Source: G963662905 sp963662905 (GTDB lineage Bacteria > Bacteroidota > Bacteroidia > Bacteroidales > WRLA01). From it: DNA of 64,000 nt. How positions within the stretch are numbered: the first letter of the stretch is position 1; the number at the start of each line of letters is the position of its first letter. The stretch is from assembly GCA_963662905.2 (NCBI GenBank), contig CAXXFD010000001.1:744001-808000 (forward strand), in the 5' to 3' direction. A program made the translations under genes and the position numbers. Under the pieces are notes generated by a model. It had not been told where the DNA came from, did no database searches, and saw only the letters and a list, made by a program, of their open reading frames with translations. This document shows positions 42,770 through 51,374 of this stretch, piece by piece.

Positions 42770-43999
42770 TTATTCGTCGTGTAAAGCGGTGGCCGGATTA
42801 ATGGCTGCGGCCTGAGCCGATGGTGCCAGTGCACAAAGTGCTACAAGTACATACATCAAAAGGGAGGAAATGCCTATTGCCTGCAGGTAAATGCGCAGTG
42901 GTATATCGAAAACCTGCAACAATGGAAACTGAATGGCAATAATGATACCTGGGATGATTCCGAGCGTGACAAGTGCCAGCATTTCAAAAATAAACTGTTT
43001 GTATATCAAAGATTTATGAGCACCTACTGCCATGCGCAACCCTATCTCGGCTTTGCGCAGTGAAATACTGTACCAAAGCAATCCAAAAAGCCCGAAAAGC
43101 ACATTCGACAGCACAAATAGAACCACAATGGCAATGATAATTATCGGTGTCCATGTTCTTTTCATATAAGCATGATGCAGATCATCCAAAGTGGTGATGT
43201 CGATAACCCAATCGGGAAATTTGGTTTTTAGAAGTCCAATAAGATTGGCTTCAAAATCCGGGTCATTACTCCTGGATTTAAACAGGAACACATCCCATCC
43301 GCAGCCGTTGCACCACATACATGTTCCTCTGTCATAATGTACGCTGTCCCTGAATGATTCATGCAGAATCAGGAGGTTCAAAGAATTGGAAAACTCACCT
43401 CGATAGCGGAAATCATCAATAATGCCAATAATCTCTGTTTCGCGTCCACAGAAAGATATTGTCTTGCCAATGGGGTTTTCATCGCCAAAAAGCGCTTCCT
43501 TCATATTTTGGTTAATAAGGGAGCGCCGCTTTGATGCAACAATATCCGAGCGGTCGAACCATCGCCCTTCAACAAGATTGATATCCAGTATTTCCTGCAT
43601 GTTCTCATCGGCCGAGTACATATCCACCACATCATTGTTTAGGGATTTATCTCCATAAAAAATATCATCGCCCGGATGCACTTCCTGCTGCGAAAAAGGG
43701 AAATTATAATGCCAGTAGCCCAGCTTTTCCACACCCTGATAATCACGTATTGTTTGCAGGATACCGTCTATCTGCCTTTCCGCTTCTTCCTGATTATCGT
43801 CGAAATTGGCTGTTGTGGCCATTTCGAATTTATAGACGTTTTCATACTCAAAACCAAGTGTTTTGCCTTTATTGTCCAAAAAATTGCTGATGATAGTTAA
43901 AATAGCAATTACGCTCAGGTAACTTAGCAGAAACCCCAGGATCAACAGGAAACTTTTCTTCCTGTTTTTCCATATTATTTTTGAAATATGTCGGATCAT
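42770..43999 (-). CDS. ABC transporter permease, FtsX/MacB type (1)
   Basis: 409 residues. One N-terminal helix, a large periplasmic domain (~45-285) with IKDG-type motif SFCGRETEIIGIIDDFRYRG, then three C-terminal helices with the coupling segment LRKAEIGLRMAVGAHKSLIYKQF. This is the MacB/FtsX mechanotransmission topology. It forms a heterodimer with the next gene or stands in the same complex. A CxxC-like cluster (GTCMWCNGCGW) near residue 240 is unusual and could bind metal or form a disulfide. Confidence 0.88.
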   Translation of the reverse strand: MIRHISKIIWKNRKKSFLLILGFLLSYLSVIAILTIISNFLDNKGKTLGFEYENVYKFEMATTANFDDNQEEAERQIDGILQTIRDYQGVEKLGYWHYNFPFSQQEVHPGDDIFYGDKSLNNDVVDMYSADENMQEILDINLVEGRWFDRSDIVASKRRSLINQNMKEALFGDENPIGKTISFCGRETEIIGIIDDFRYRGEFSNSLNLLILHESFRDSVHYDRGTCMWCNGCGWDVFLFKSRSNDPDFEANLIGLLKTKFPDWVIDITTLDDLHHAYMKRTWTPIIIIAIVVLFVLSNVLFGLFGLLWYSISLRKAEIGLRMAVGAHKSLIYKQFIFEMLALVTLGIIPGIIIAIQFPLLQVFDIPLRIYLQAIGISSLLMYVLVALCALAPSAQAAAINPATALHDE

Positions 44000-44002
44000 A
44001 TT

Positions 44003-45277
44003 TTAAGAATTTAAAGAATGAACAATACTTTGACGTGACATTTTCCAGGCAGGATAAGCGCCCGACAAAAAGCCGAAAAACAGCACCGTAACAAAGGTAT
44101 AGGCCAGCGCCTTCAGGTTGATACTGAATACAGCACCCGGTACAATGCCCGATTCATTAATCAGGTAAAGGCAAATCCAGGCAATGATGATGGCCAGCAA
44201 GCTGCCAATTACGGTAAAAAACACGGTTTCGGTAATAAACTGAACCACCAGCACACCTGATCGTGCTCCAAATGATTTCCGGATCCCGATTTCAGAGTTG
44301 CGCTCACTGATGCGGTTCAGATTGATATTAATAATGTTAATTGTAGGCAAAACAATAAACAAAAGGAAAGCGATCAGGATAGCAATGAGCTGATAATGAT
44401 CCGTGCCAAAAGTGCCGGTGCTGTATGAAAACATTTGCCATATAAGGATGTCAATTTCCTGGCTCAGGCTGGTTTTCGGTACATCAATTTCGAGCTTATT
44501 TACATAATCAATATCCGAAACATCATAGTTTTCGGCAATTTGCTGAATCTGATCGTTCAGTTCATCAAAATCAGAACGATCATCCAGCAGCATTAGAGCA
44601 GAGCAGCCTCCACTGAAGATGGATTTCGTTTTAAACCTGTCGTTGGTTGTTATTGGCGTATAGATATTGGCTGCAATGCGGTGTTTGGTTACATCCACTT
44701 CTTTTACCACACCAATCACGCGGAAGGATTCATTATACACATCAATCATCCGGCCAATGGGATTTTCATCAGCAAAATGAAATTCTGCTGTAGGCTTATC
44801 AATCACAGCATACTTTTGTCCTTCTTCAAATTCCTGTTCATTGAAGGGCCTGCCCAGCAGGAATTCATGGTCGCAGACTTGCCAAAACTCCGGATCGGTA
44901 TATTTAATGGTAAAATCGAAGCGCTGATTGTTGCGATAGACATAAACATCTGAAGCTTCCCCAGACACTGCGGAAACAACCATCTCCGGGCTTTTCAGGG
45001 GCTTCAGGTTTTTTTTAATGAACTGGTATGACGGCCAGTTTCCCATAGAGCGTGTGCGCTCCCCGTTTTCGTCAATGTACATCCAGCGGATGTTATCGAG
45101 ATATACCATACGGTCGCCTTGCGATATAGGTTTTTCGTTTTGCGTCAGGTGCGTAATCACACTGAACAATATGATGATAAACACCATTGGGGCGGTTATC
45201 CCATAAAGGGAAATAAGCGAAAAAAGTTTCTTCCGCCGGAAAACCTTCCATGCGGTTTTAATATAGTTCCGAAACAT
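44003..45277 (-). CDS. ABC transporter permease, FtsX/MacB type (2)
   Basis: 424 residues with the same topology: N-terminal helix (LISLYGITAPMVFIIILFSV), large periplasmic domain (ENPIGRMIDVYNESFRVIGV), three C-terminal helices with SERNSEIGIRKSFGARSGVL. Its start overlaps the end of the TolC gene by 20 bp, and it ends 3 bp before the first permease gene, so translation is coupled. Confidence 0.88.
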   Translation of the reverse strand: MFRNYIKTAWKVFRRKKLFSLISLYGITAPMVFIIILFSVITHLTQNEKPISQGDRMVYLDNIRWMYIDENGERTRSMGNWPSYQFIKKNLKPLKSPEMVVSAVSGEASDVYVYRNNQRFDFTIKYTDPEFWQVCDHEFLLGRPFNEQEFEEGQKYAVIDKPTAEFHFADENPIGRMIDVYNESFRVIGVVKEVDVTKHRIAANIYTPITTNDRFKTKSIFSGGCSALMLLDDRSDFDELNDQIQQIAENYDVSDIDYVNKLEIDVPKTSLSQEIDILIWQMFSYSTGTFGTDHYQLIAILIAFLLFIVLPTINIININLNRISERNSEIGIRKSFGARSGVLVVQFITETVFFTVIGSLLAIIIAWICLYLINESGIVPGAVFSINLKALAYTFVTVLFFGFLSGAYPAWKMSRQSIVHSLNS

Positions 45278-46754
45278 AATGAAGTGATATTAGTGATACA
45301 TTGTGTTGAAAATCATAAAGTGTAAGTATGCGGATAAAGTAGTAGGTGAGCCAGTAATCGCGCAATGCTTTGATATAATCCCGGCGGGCCAGATCTTTAT
45401 CATCCTGTGCGATATTATAGTCGATGAGGCGTATATCCCCGGCCAGATAACGCAAACGCGCAATTTCAAAACGTTCGGCAGCGGTTTGGTCTGCCTCGGA
45501 GGTAAAAACGATAAAATCGAGCAACATGCGGAAGTTTTCTGTTTCCGTAATTACTTCCTGCCGGAAATTGATTTTCTCCTGCTCCACTGTATATTCGGTG
45601 AGCCTGAGGTTGGCTTCAGCGGTTTTGCGTCGTGCTTTTGTCCTGCCCCAATCCATAATGGGTATGCTTACGCCCAGCTCCAGGGTTTTCATATCGCTCT
45701 GATTGTCATAAACATTTGATAAATCAGTACCGATGGCGTTCCGTCCATAGCTCATGGAGATATTGGCCATAAAACCGCTTTCGCGGCGGGCTTTTTCCGA
45801 ATCACGGCGGGCTTCCAGGATTTTTCGTTTAAATTCAAGGCTCTGCCTGCTGTTTTCAAAAGCTTTTTCAACAGCCATACTGTCGTTTATCGCAAAAGTT
45901 TTTATCTCATCCGGAATATGCAATATGAGTGAATCATTGGCATTGAGCCCTGTGAATGAAGTCAGTGCCAGGCCGGCTGTTTTCATTTCCAGACGTGCGC
46001 GCGCGATGGCCTTGCTGGCCGAAATCACGCCATATTTCAACTGCAGGAGCTCATCTTTTGAAATCCGCCCAAGTGCATGTTTTTCCTGCCCGATGCGGTA
46101 ATTGGTATCCGCATTTTCTTTGTTTTTGACTGCCGACAGATAATCTGCCTGTGCGATGAGCAGGTTGAAATAATAAAGCGTGGTGTTATAAGCGATCTTT
46201 TCCACTCCTTCGGCATGTTCTTTAAAAGATTCCTCATATTTGACCGGCTCGATATGCTTCATCCATTTCAGCTTATTGAAGCCAAAAATGGATTGTGAAT
46301 ATCCGATAAAAAAGGGCGAGCCGTTATAGCTTACCTGATCCTGGCTGAAATCGTCGAGGCGCGCCAGATCGGAGCTGAGAAATACGGTGCCGCCGGTAAG
46401 GCTGATATTTTGCTCCAGGGAAAGGTTGGCGGTCAGCTGGTTTTGGTTGATATTGCGATAGACAATACTCCCGTCATCCTGGATAATGGGAATGTTTTCA
46501 TTCTGATAATAAGGCAGTTTACCGCTGAACACCAATTGTGGTTTGTATTCCGCTTTGAATTCGCGCCATTGCCAGTATTTATTTTCCTTCACGGTTTTGA
46601 TGCGCATACTTTCGGGCGAATTTTCCACAGCAATACCAATCAGCTGATCCAGTCCAATGCCCTGTGCAGCAATATTTTGATATGCCAGAAGGACGATCAT
46701 CAGGCTTAAAAACAAACTGCAAAAAACTGTTTTAATCCACAGATATTTCATCAT
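45258..46754 (-). CDS. TolC-family outer-membrane efflux protein
   Basis: 498 residues; the start may be the ATG at 46754 or 46751. Signal peptide (FLSLMIVLLAYQNIAAQ) followed by two repeats of the long TolC helical hairpin; EKIAYNTTLYYFNLLIAQADYL marks the first and FRMLLDFIVFTSEADQTAAERFEI the second. It forms the outer-membrane channel of the export system. Its start lies inside the 3' end of the adaptor gene (23-bp overlap). Confidence 0.9.
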   Translation of the reverse strand: MMKYLWIKTVFCSLFLSLMIVLLAYQNIAAQGIGLDQLIGIAVENSPESMRIKTVKENKYWQWREFKAEYKPQLVFSGKLPYYQNENIPIIQDDGSIVYRNINQNQLTANLSLEQNISLTGGTVFLSSDLARLDDFSQDQVSYNGSPFFIGYSQSIFGFNKLKWMKHIEPVKYEESFKEHAEGVEKIAYNTTLYYFNLLIAQADYLSAVKNKENADTNYRIGQEKHALGRISKDELLQLKYGVISASKAIARARLEMKTAGLALTSFTGLNANDSLILHIPDEIKTFAINDSMAVEKAFENSRQSLEFKRKILEARRDSEKARRESGFMANISMSYGRNAIGTDLSNVYDNQSDMKTLELGVSIPIMDWGRTKARRKTAEANLRLTEYTVEQEKINFRQEVITETENFRMLLDFIVFTSEADQTAAERFEIARLRYLAGDIRLIDYNIAQDDKDLARRDYIKALRDYWLTYYFIRILTLYDFQHNVSLISLHYVSELY

Positions 46755-47979
46755 ATCCCTCCAGCTTGTTTAGTTTTGTGGTAACAATTTTATCGCCTTC
46801 TTTTGCACCGCTGATGATTTCCACAAAATCTGCATTCTGCAATCCAAATTCAGCCTTTTTGCGGATCAGCTTATCCGCCTCAAAAAGGAAAATATCCTGC
46901 TTTTTGCGGCCACGGTAAAAACTTCCGTTGCGGATCAATAAGGCATTCTCTTTTGATGTGGTCATGACAAAAACATCAACATTGAGGCGCGGCCGGAGCA
47001 ATTGCAAATCCTGTTTTTCAAAAGCCACAACAAAGGATATTGAATTGGATTCGACCGTAGGCGAAATGCTTTGCACACGCCCTTTAAATTCATGTTCTTT
47101 GTCCAGCCGGATTTGCACATCTCCGCCAATTCTCAGTTTATTGGCATTGGCTTCCGAAATGCGCGACTGGACAATATAGGATCCCAGATCCGCAATTTTC
47201 ACCAGCATCTGGCCTTTGGAAACACTTTGCCCCGCCTGATCTTCCAGAAAGGTCAAAACGCCTTTTTTTGCAGCAATTATCGTAGAGCGGTCGATGGTGG
47301 CCTGCAGTTCATTCAGCTGGTTTTGCTGTATGTTCACTTCCAGCCGAAGCCCCTGCATATTGGCTTTCATGGATTTTTGGCGGTTGGCCACTGTCTTGCG
47401 GATCTGTTCCTGTTCAATTTTCGCCACTTCCAGCTCAAGTTGTGCCTGCTTTACTTTTTCGCGGGTTCCGCCTCCAATCTCAAAAAGATATTCCTCCTGC
47501 TTCAGGCGAGCCATAGTATTATCCACTTGCAACTTTTTGATGGCCTCTTCGGTTTGCAAATCAATGAGCTCTTTTTCCAGCTGGATTTCCTGCTTGGTGA
47601 TATTGTTCTTCTTCATTTCCAGTTCATCACTGAGCTGGCGCATTTTCAGGCGCGCATTTTCCACATCCAGGCTCAAAATGGTATCACCGGGCTCAAGCGC
47701 ACTGCCCACCGGCAAAAAAGCCTTAATGATGCGCGTTTGCGCCGGACTGTTGATTACCTCCTCAAATTCGGGCAAAACCAATCCCGTAGCCGGAACACTG
47801 GCCGCAATAAATCCACGCTCTGCTGTAGCAACTGAAAACTCCTCACGATCTACTGTGGGTTTGAGCATCATCCTGATGAATATGATAATAAGCATCAGCA
47901 CTATGAGAACAAGACCCAACTGAAGCAATCGTTTTTGCTTCTTCTTCCTGATTTTTTCTTTTGAAATTCTTGTGTCCAT
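46732..47979 (-). CDS. Membrane fusion / periplasmic adaptor protein (HlyD family)
   Basis: 415 residues, first gene of the seven-gene operon. N-terminal anchor helix (LLQLGLVLIVLMLIIIFIRM), biotinyl-lipoyl half-motif around AKKGVLTFLEDQAGQSVSKG, long coiled coils (LRQLSDELEMKKNNITKQEI and following), and a beta-barrel region (GDVQIRLDKEHEFKGRVQSI). It connects the FtsX-type permeases to TolC. The set resembles MacAB-TolC with two separate permease genes and a separate ATPase. Confidence 0.92.
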   Translation of the reverse strand: MDTRISKEKIRKKKQKRLLQLGLVLIVLMLIIIFIRMMLKPTVDREEFSVATAERGFIAASVPATGLVLPEFEEVINSPAQTRIIKAFLPVGSALEPGDTILSLDVENARLKMRQLSDELEMKKNNITKQEIQLEKELIDLQTEEAIKKLQVDNTMARLKQEEYLFEIGGGTREKVKQAQLELEVAKIEQEQIRKTVANRQKSMKANMQGLRLEVNIQQNQLNELQATIDRSTIIAAKKGVLTFLEDQAGQSVSKGQMLVKIADLGSYIVQSRISEANANKLRIGGDVQIRLDKEHEFKGRVQSISPTVESNSISFVVAFEKQDLQLLRPRLNVDVFVMTTSKENALLIRNGSFYRGRKKQDIFLFEADKLIRKKAEFGLQNADFVEIISGAKEGDKIVTTKLNKLEGYDEISVD

Positions 47980-48006
47980 GTATTTTGTTCTTACGGCATT
48001 TCTTTA

Positions 48007-48022
48007 GCCAAGCACTGTGCCA
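48007..48022 (-). promoter_or_regulatory. Sigma-54-like promoter of the efflux operon
   Basis: On the minus strand TGGCAC-AGTGC-TTGG matches the consensus TGGCAC-N5-TTGC at every position except the last C (G here; a C follows one base later). The -12 element is about 28 bp before the adaptor ATG. The operon encodes its own sigma-54 activator. Confidence 0.6.
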
Positions 48023-48078
48023 CTATTTATAAACAGCTGTTTTTATGATGATTACAACATTAATATAAAAGCCCTGAT

Positions 48079-48094
48079 TGCCCACTATTGGGCA
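48079..48094. promoter_or_regulatory. Palindrome, candidate enhancer site for the NtrC-type regulator
   Basis: TGCCCA-CTAT-TGGGCA is a perfect 6+6 dyad about 57 bp upstream of the sigma-54-like promoter, a usual place for a Fis-type activator dimer. Only one such dyad was seen in the 300-bp region. Confidence 0.55.
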
Positions 48095-48282
48095 GTGTGT
48101 TCGCTTCTGTTTTTGGAAAAGGGCAAAAACGAAATTGGTTTTGATTTCATTTCCCAAAAACCGCAAAAACCTTAAACTGGAGAAAAAAATAAGGAAGCAA
48201 AACAGAGGACACAGAAAATCCAGGCTGTAACCTCATCTGCCATCCGGCGTCAAAAGGGCAGAAACATTAAAAAAATAACACC

Positions 48283-48642
48283 ATGGAACCAGAAATTTTC
48301 ATTCCCTTAGGATTTTTTGCTTTTGTTTACGGTATTGTCTATCTGAGTATTCGCAAAAAAGAACGTATGGCCTTACTGCAGTTTGGCAAGGATGCTTCCG
48401 TTTTTCAGGGCAGCAAACAGGATTTGGTCAGTTTAAAATGGGGCATGATCCTGATTGCCGTAGCGCTGGGCATACTGCTTGGAAACCTGCTCACTGCTGT
48501 TACTGATATGCAGGAAGAAGTGGCCTATTTCTCCATGATTTTCATCCTCGGCGGCATCAGCCTTATTTTGAGCTACTTCATTGGCGAAAAGCAGAGGAAG
48601 GAGGAAGTGGAAATACAGAAAAAGAGTGAAGCAGATGAATAG
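48283..48642 (+). CDS. Small membrane protein, DUF6249-like
   Basis: 119 residues with three hydrophobic segments (IFIPLGFFAFVYGIVYLSI, WGMILIAVALGILLGNLL, FSMIFILGGISLILSYFI) and an acidic, lysine-rich tail. The motif YLSIRKKERMALLQFGKDAS after the first helix is typical of DUF6249 proteins found beside regulators in Bacteroidetes. It is divergent from the efflux operon, and both could be controlled from the region between. Confidence 0.7.
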   Translation: MEPEIFIPLGFFAFVYGIVYLSIRKKERMALLQFGKDASVFQGSKQDLVSLKWGMILIAVALGILLGNLLTAVTDMQEEVAYFSMIFILGGISLILSYFIGEKQRKEEVEIQKKSEADE

Positions 48643-48742
48643 CAATTGCTTTTAATTGCATTGGAAATTGCCCGATCAAGGAATCAATAAGAACCTTTAC
48701 GCAAAAACCTTTGTAGCATTAAAATCCATTTTAGACCAAAAT

Positions 48743-48777
48743 CACTCATCGGATGACTCCCGGTCATCCGATGAGTG
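48743..48777. repeat. Perfect 15-bp inverted repeat
   Basis: CACTCATCGGATGAC and GTCATCCGATGAGTG flank a 5-base loop (TCCCG). No T run follows, so it is not a plain terminator. A similar half-site lies 20 bp downstream. Confidence 0.75.
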
Positions 48778-48911
48778 GTTAATAGCCGGCTTCAGTCATC
48801 CAAGGAGTGGATAAATGTACAAGCTCATTCACCCAAGAAGTATCTTTACAGGAAAGCGGCAGTAAGCATCTCCACAGCACCCGGCTGCCCGCAAAGTATT
48901 TGCAGCGACTT

Positions 48912-48955
48912 GGTATAGCGATGGTATAGCGATGGTATAGCGATGGTATAGCGAA
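48912..48955 (+). repeat. Tandem repeat, 4 x 11 bp
   Basis: GGTATAGCGAT three times and GGTATAGCGAA once, head to tail. Eleven bases is about one helical turn and is not a multiple of three. Confidence 0.9.
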
Positions 48956-49199
48956 AACCCCTGTGGGGACAATGCGGGTTTTGAGGGGAATTACCAAAAA
49001 AACCGGTAAATATTTGCCTTATACAAATGCCTAGGCACACTTATTTTAATGGTGTGCCAATTCTCATCCACGCCTGTGCTGTTCTACCTGCCTGATTCAG
49101 ATTTACAATGATCCCGCCTGTTTTTTATAGATGCTAAGGTCTTGTTTGGTTTACTTCAAGTATTCAAATTGATGATAACAGGCGTAGAAATTATTTTTG

Positions 49200-49287
49200 A
49201 TGCGCATCAAAAACTTTTTTTACGCGCATGAAAATTATTTATCATGCGCATGAAAATCAATTTTGATGCGCATGAAAATATCAAGGC
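49200..49287 (+). repeat. Iteron-like array, 4 x 22 bp with palindromic core ATGCGCAT
   Basis: Cores start at 49200, 49222, 49244 and 49266 (ATGCGCAT; the second is ACGCGCAT), exactly 22 bp apart, each followed by CAAAAA or GAAAAT. The even spacing of two helical turns places all four dyads on one DNA face, as in iterons or cooperative operators. It lies 200-290 bp upstream of the integrase relic. Confidence 0.8.
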
Positions 49288-49488
49288 AACAAGAACTGTT
49301 GAAAGAAAGTTGCTTTTGTGTGTTCAGATAAGATACGGCTACTTGGTGAGCGGATCAGGTTTTTTGCCAAAGACAGGTGGGTTTGCTTGGTTTATACCAT
49401 TAATATGATTGCCCTCCAAAAAACGCGGGTAATCCAAAAAAAAACAACATAGAACCATTAGTATAAATCAATATTTTACTTACATTTG

Positions 49489-49959
49489 ATGCTTGAAACA
49501 AAATTAATGAGGAAGCCCAAAATCACACTGGCATTTGAAGAACACCGCAAGCCGGCGGTGGTAAGCCTGTGTTTTGAAAAGGACTCCACACTTATCAGGA
49601 AGGTAAGAACCCTTAAGGATGCCCGTTGGAGCCAGAGCAGAAAGTTTTGGTACATTCCAAAAGAAGCATTTGATCTGCATACAGTATTTGAACTGCTTAA
49701 TCCGCTTGCTTATTTGGATTATTCGGCGATTAAAGATATTGTAAAGCGAGCAGCCGAACAAGCCGGAATTACCAGAAGTGTTACGCCTCACATGTTCAGG
49801 CACGGTTTTGCAACAACACATATGAAGCGTGGCACAGAGCTACGCTTAATACAAGAGGCACTGGGGCATGCAAGTAGCAAAACCACGGAGATTTACACGA
49901 GGGTAAGCAGAAAAAACGTCAAATGTATGCCCAACCTCTTAGATGACATTGAGCTATGA
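49489..49959 (+). pseudogene. Tyrosine recombinase with internal deletion
   Basis: The frame is open for 156 codons. Its first ~80 encode the N-terminal domain of Bacteroidetes XerC/IntI-like integrases (KITLAFEEHRKPAVVSLCFE, LKDARWSQSRKFWYIP) and its last ~75 the catalytic end (SVTPHMFRHGFATTHM with His-x-x-Arg, ALGHASS, Tyr in TEIYTRVSRK). The core-binding domain and the first catalytic Arg are missing, so it is an in-frame deletion product and should be inactive. TACATTTG at 49481-49488 fits a -7 box, which would favour the ATG at 49507 as start. Confidence 0.8.
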
Positions 49960-49986
49960 ATGAAATTAGAAGAATAAAAGGGGCTC

Positions 49987-50055
49987 ATTCCGTTTATCGT
50001 GGTGCATTTGGATCAATAAACGGAATAACGTTCCGTTTAAAAACGAGTTATGCCT
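49987..50055 (+). repeat. Left boundary of the HATPase/STAS/PIN module: hairpin and GTTATGCC
   Basis: ATTCCGTTTAT (49987-49997) pairs with ATAAACGGAAT (50016-50026). After a further AACGTTCCGTTTAA the sequence GTTATGCCT (50047-50055) is the exact inverse of AGGCATAAC at 51925-51933, beyond the last gene of the module. The arrangement recalls the edges of an integron gene cassette. Confidence 0.5.
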
Positions 50056-50122
50056 CACCCTAAAAAACAGACTTTGCAAGAAACAAATCCACTCTTATTA
50101 ACACTTTAAACTTAATAACACT

Positions 50123-50130
50123 TAACTTTG
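50123..50130 (+). promoter_or_regulatory. -7 box of the HATPase/STAS/PIN operon
   Basis: TAACTTTG matches TAnnTTTG and lies 26 bp before the first ATG (50156). The -33 region is AT-rich without a clear TTTG. Confidence 0.45.
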
Positions 50131-50155
50131 CAACAATATTCACCCATAATTCTAA

Positions 50156-51019
50156 ATGAATAGGCTCACTACAATAAACAACACTTTTGAAAGCTTTCAA
50201 AGCCTAATTCAACTTTATGAGACACATAAAGATGAATTATTCGGAGACATTCACCTTGAAATTCGTCATTTCTTTGCTGCAAATATGAGTGCTGCGTTAG
50301 GTGCAGTTTTGGACAAATTTACAGCAAACTTAAATGACATTCATTTTGATTACTTAAGTCCACAGATTGAAACGATTTTATTAAAAAATGACTTCCTAAC
50401 ATATTTTGGAAAGCAAAGAGCAGTTGACATACACAATACAACAATAAAATTTCAAAAATTAAAACCTACTGATGGTAAATACTTTAAAAATTATGTCATT
50501 GAGGAATTAATTGAGGGACACACTACTGATTTGCCTAAAATGTCTAAGGGCGTTAAGGAAAAGATGATTGAAGCCATTTACGAAATTTTTGTAAATGCAC
50601 AAATTCATAGCGAAACAGAATTCATTTATACTTGTGGGCAATTCTTTCCGACCAAAAACAAAATAGAATTTACCATTGTGGACACAGGAATTGGTTTTAA
50701 GGAAAAAGTAAATAGAAGATTTGGAAGTAATCTTCGAGCTACACAAGCAATCAAGTGGGCTGTTGAAGAAAAGAAAACAACTAAAGAAGGCATTTCAGGT
50801 GGTTTAGGGCTTGCAGTACTTCGAGAATTCGTAAATGTCAACAAAGGAAAAATGCAAATTATTAGTAATCAAGGCTTTTACCAGTTTGACAGTGATGGAG
50901 AAACATTAAATGAGTTTCAAGGGGAATTTCCTGGAACTATTGTAAATTTGCAATTCAGAACGGATGACAACAACAATTATTCACTTAAAAGTGAGATTGA
51001 CGTAAATGATATATTCTAA
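50156..51019 (+). CDS. GHKL ATPase with STAS-like N-terminal domain (module gene 1)
   Basis: 287 residues, cytoplasmic. Residues ~30-105 look like a STAS-type fold (FFAANMSAALGAVLDKFTAN, ILLKNDFLTYFG). Residues ~135-275 are a histidine-kinase-like ATPase: N box EAIYEIFVNAQIHSE, G1 FTIVDTGIGF, G2 GGLGLAVLREFVNVNKGK. There is no phospho-acceptor His dimer domain, so it is more like an anti-sigma kinase (SpoIIAB/RsbW) than a sensor kinase. It should bind ATP and may phosphorylate or hold the stand-alone STAS-like partner encoded 4 bp downstream. The DNA is AT-rich, unlike the flanking chromosome, and the gene is first in a three-gene operon ending in a PIN nuclease. Confidence 0.8.
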   Translation: MNRLTTINNTFESFQSLIQLYETHKDELFGDIHLEIRHFFAANMSAALGAVLDKFTANLNDIHFDYLSPQIETILLKNDFLTYFGKQRAVDIHNTTIKFQKLKPTDGKYFKNYVIEELIEGHTTDLPKMSKGVKEKMIEAIYEIFVNAQIHSETEFIYTCGQFFPTKNKIEFTIVDTGIGFKEKVNRRFGSNLRATQAIKWAVEEKKTTKEGISGGLGLAVLREFVNVNKGKMQIISNQGFYQFDSDGETLNEFQGEFPGTIVNLQFRTDDNNNYSLKSEIDVNDIF

Positions 51020-51023
51020 AAAT

Positions 51024-51371
51024 ATGGAAAATACAACAATAAGCATTGTAAACACTATTGGAGATGTTTACGGGGTTGAAGCAGAGGATGGTCAAAAGGT
51101 TTTCGAACTGCTTGTAAAAGCTTTTAAGGATAAGAAAAAGGTTACTCTATCTTTCCAAAATATTGAAATGCTTACAACTGCATTTTTAAATACGGCTGTT
51201 GGACAACTTTACAAAGATTTTTCTGAAGAATACATAAGAGAAAATTTAAAAGTATCAGAAATTTCAGATTCAGGCAAAGTATCATTAAAAAGGGTAGTTG
51301 AGACTGCAAAACTTTATTACAAAGACCCTGAAGCGTTGAAAAGAAGTATTGATGAAATAACAGAAGATTAA
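51024..51371 (+). CDS. STAS-like (DUF4325-type) protein (module gene 2)
   Basis: 115 residues from ATG 51024 (MENTTISIVNTIGD); an earlier ATG at 51006 overlaps gene 1. The sequence has GQKVFELLVKAF, KKVTLSFQNIEMLTTAFLNT and AVGQLYKDFSEEYIRENLKV, matching the STAS-like domain of unknown function. The hydroxyl residues in LTTAFLNTAVG sit where anti-anti-sigma factors carry the phosphorylated Ser/Thr. It lies 4 bp after gene 1 and 3 bp before the PIN gene. Likely the switch partner of the ATPase. Confidence 0.78.
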   Translation: MENTTISIVNTIGDVYGVEAEDGQKVFELLVKAFKDKKKVTLSFQNIEMLTTAFLNTAVGQLYKDFSEEYIRENLKVSEISDSGKVSLKRVVETAKLYYKDPEALKRSIDEITED

Positions 51372-51374
51372 TCT

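Larger units (their letters stand above)
48643..49488. other. Repeat-rich gap at the edge of the accessory island
   Basis: 846 bp without a supported gene. It contains a 15-bp perfect hairpin (48743-48777), a related half copy near 48797 (GTCATCCAAGGAGTGG), a 4-copy 11-bp tandem repeat (48912-48955) and a 4-copy 22-bp iteron-like array (49200-49287). Short ORFs that cross the 11-bp repeat are artefacts of the repeat. Confidence 0.6.

Noticed and set aside
48779..49040. Two small leftward ORFs over the 11-bp repeat
   Set aside because: Their sequence is just the tandem repeat translated (RYTIAIPSLYH).
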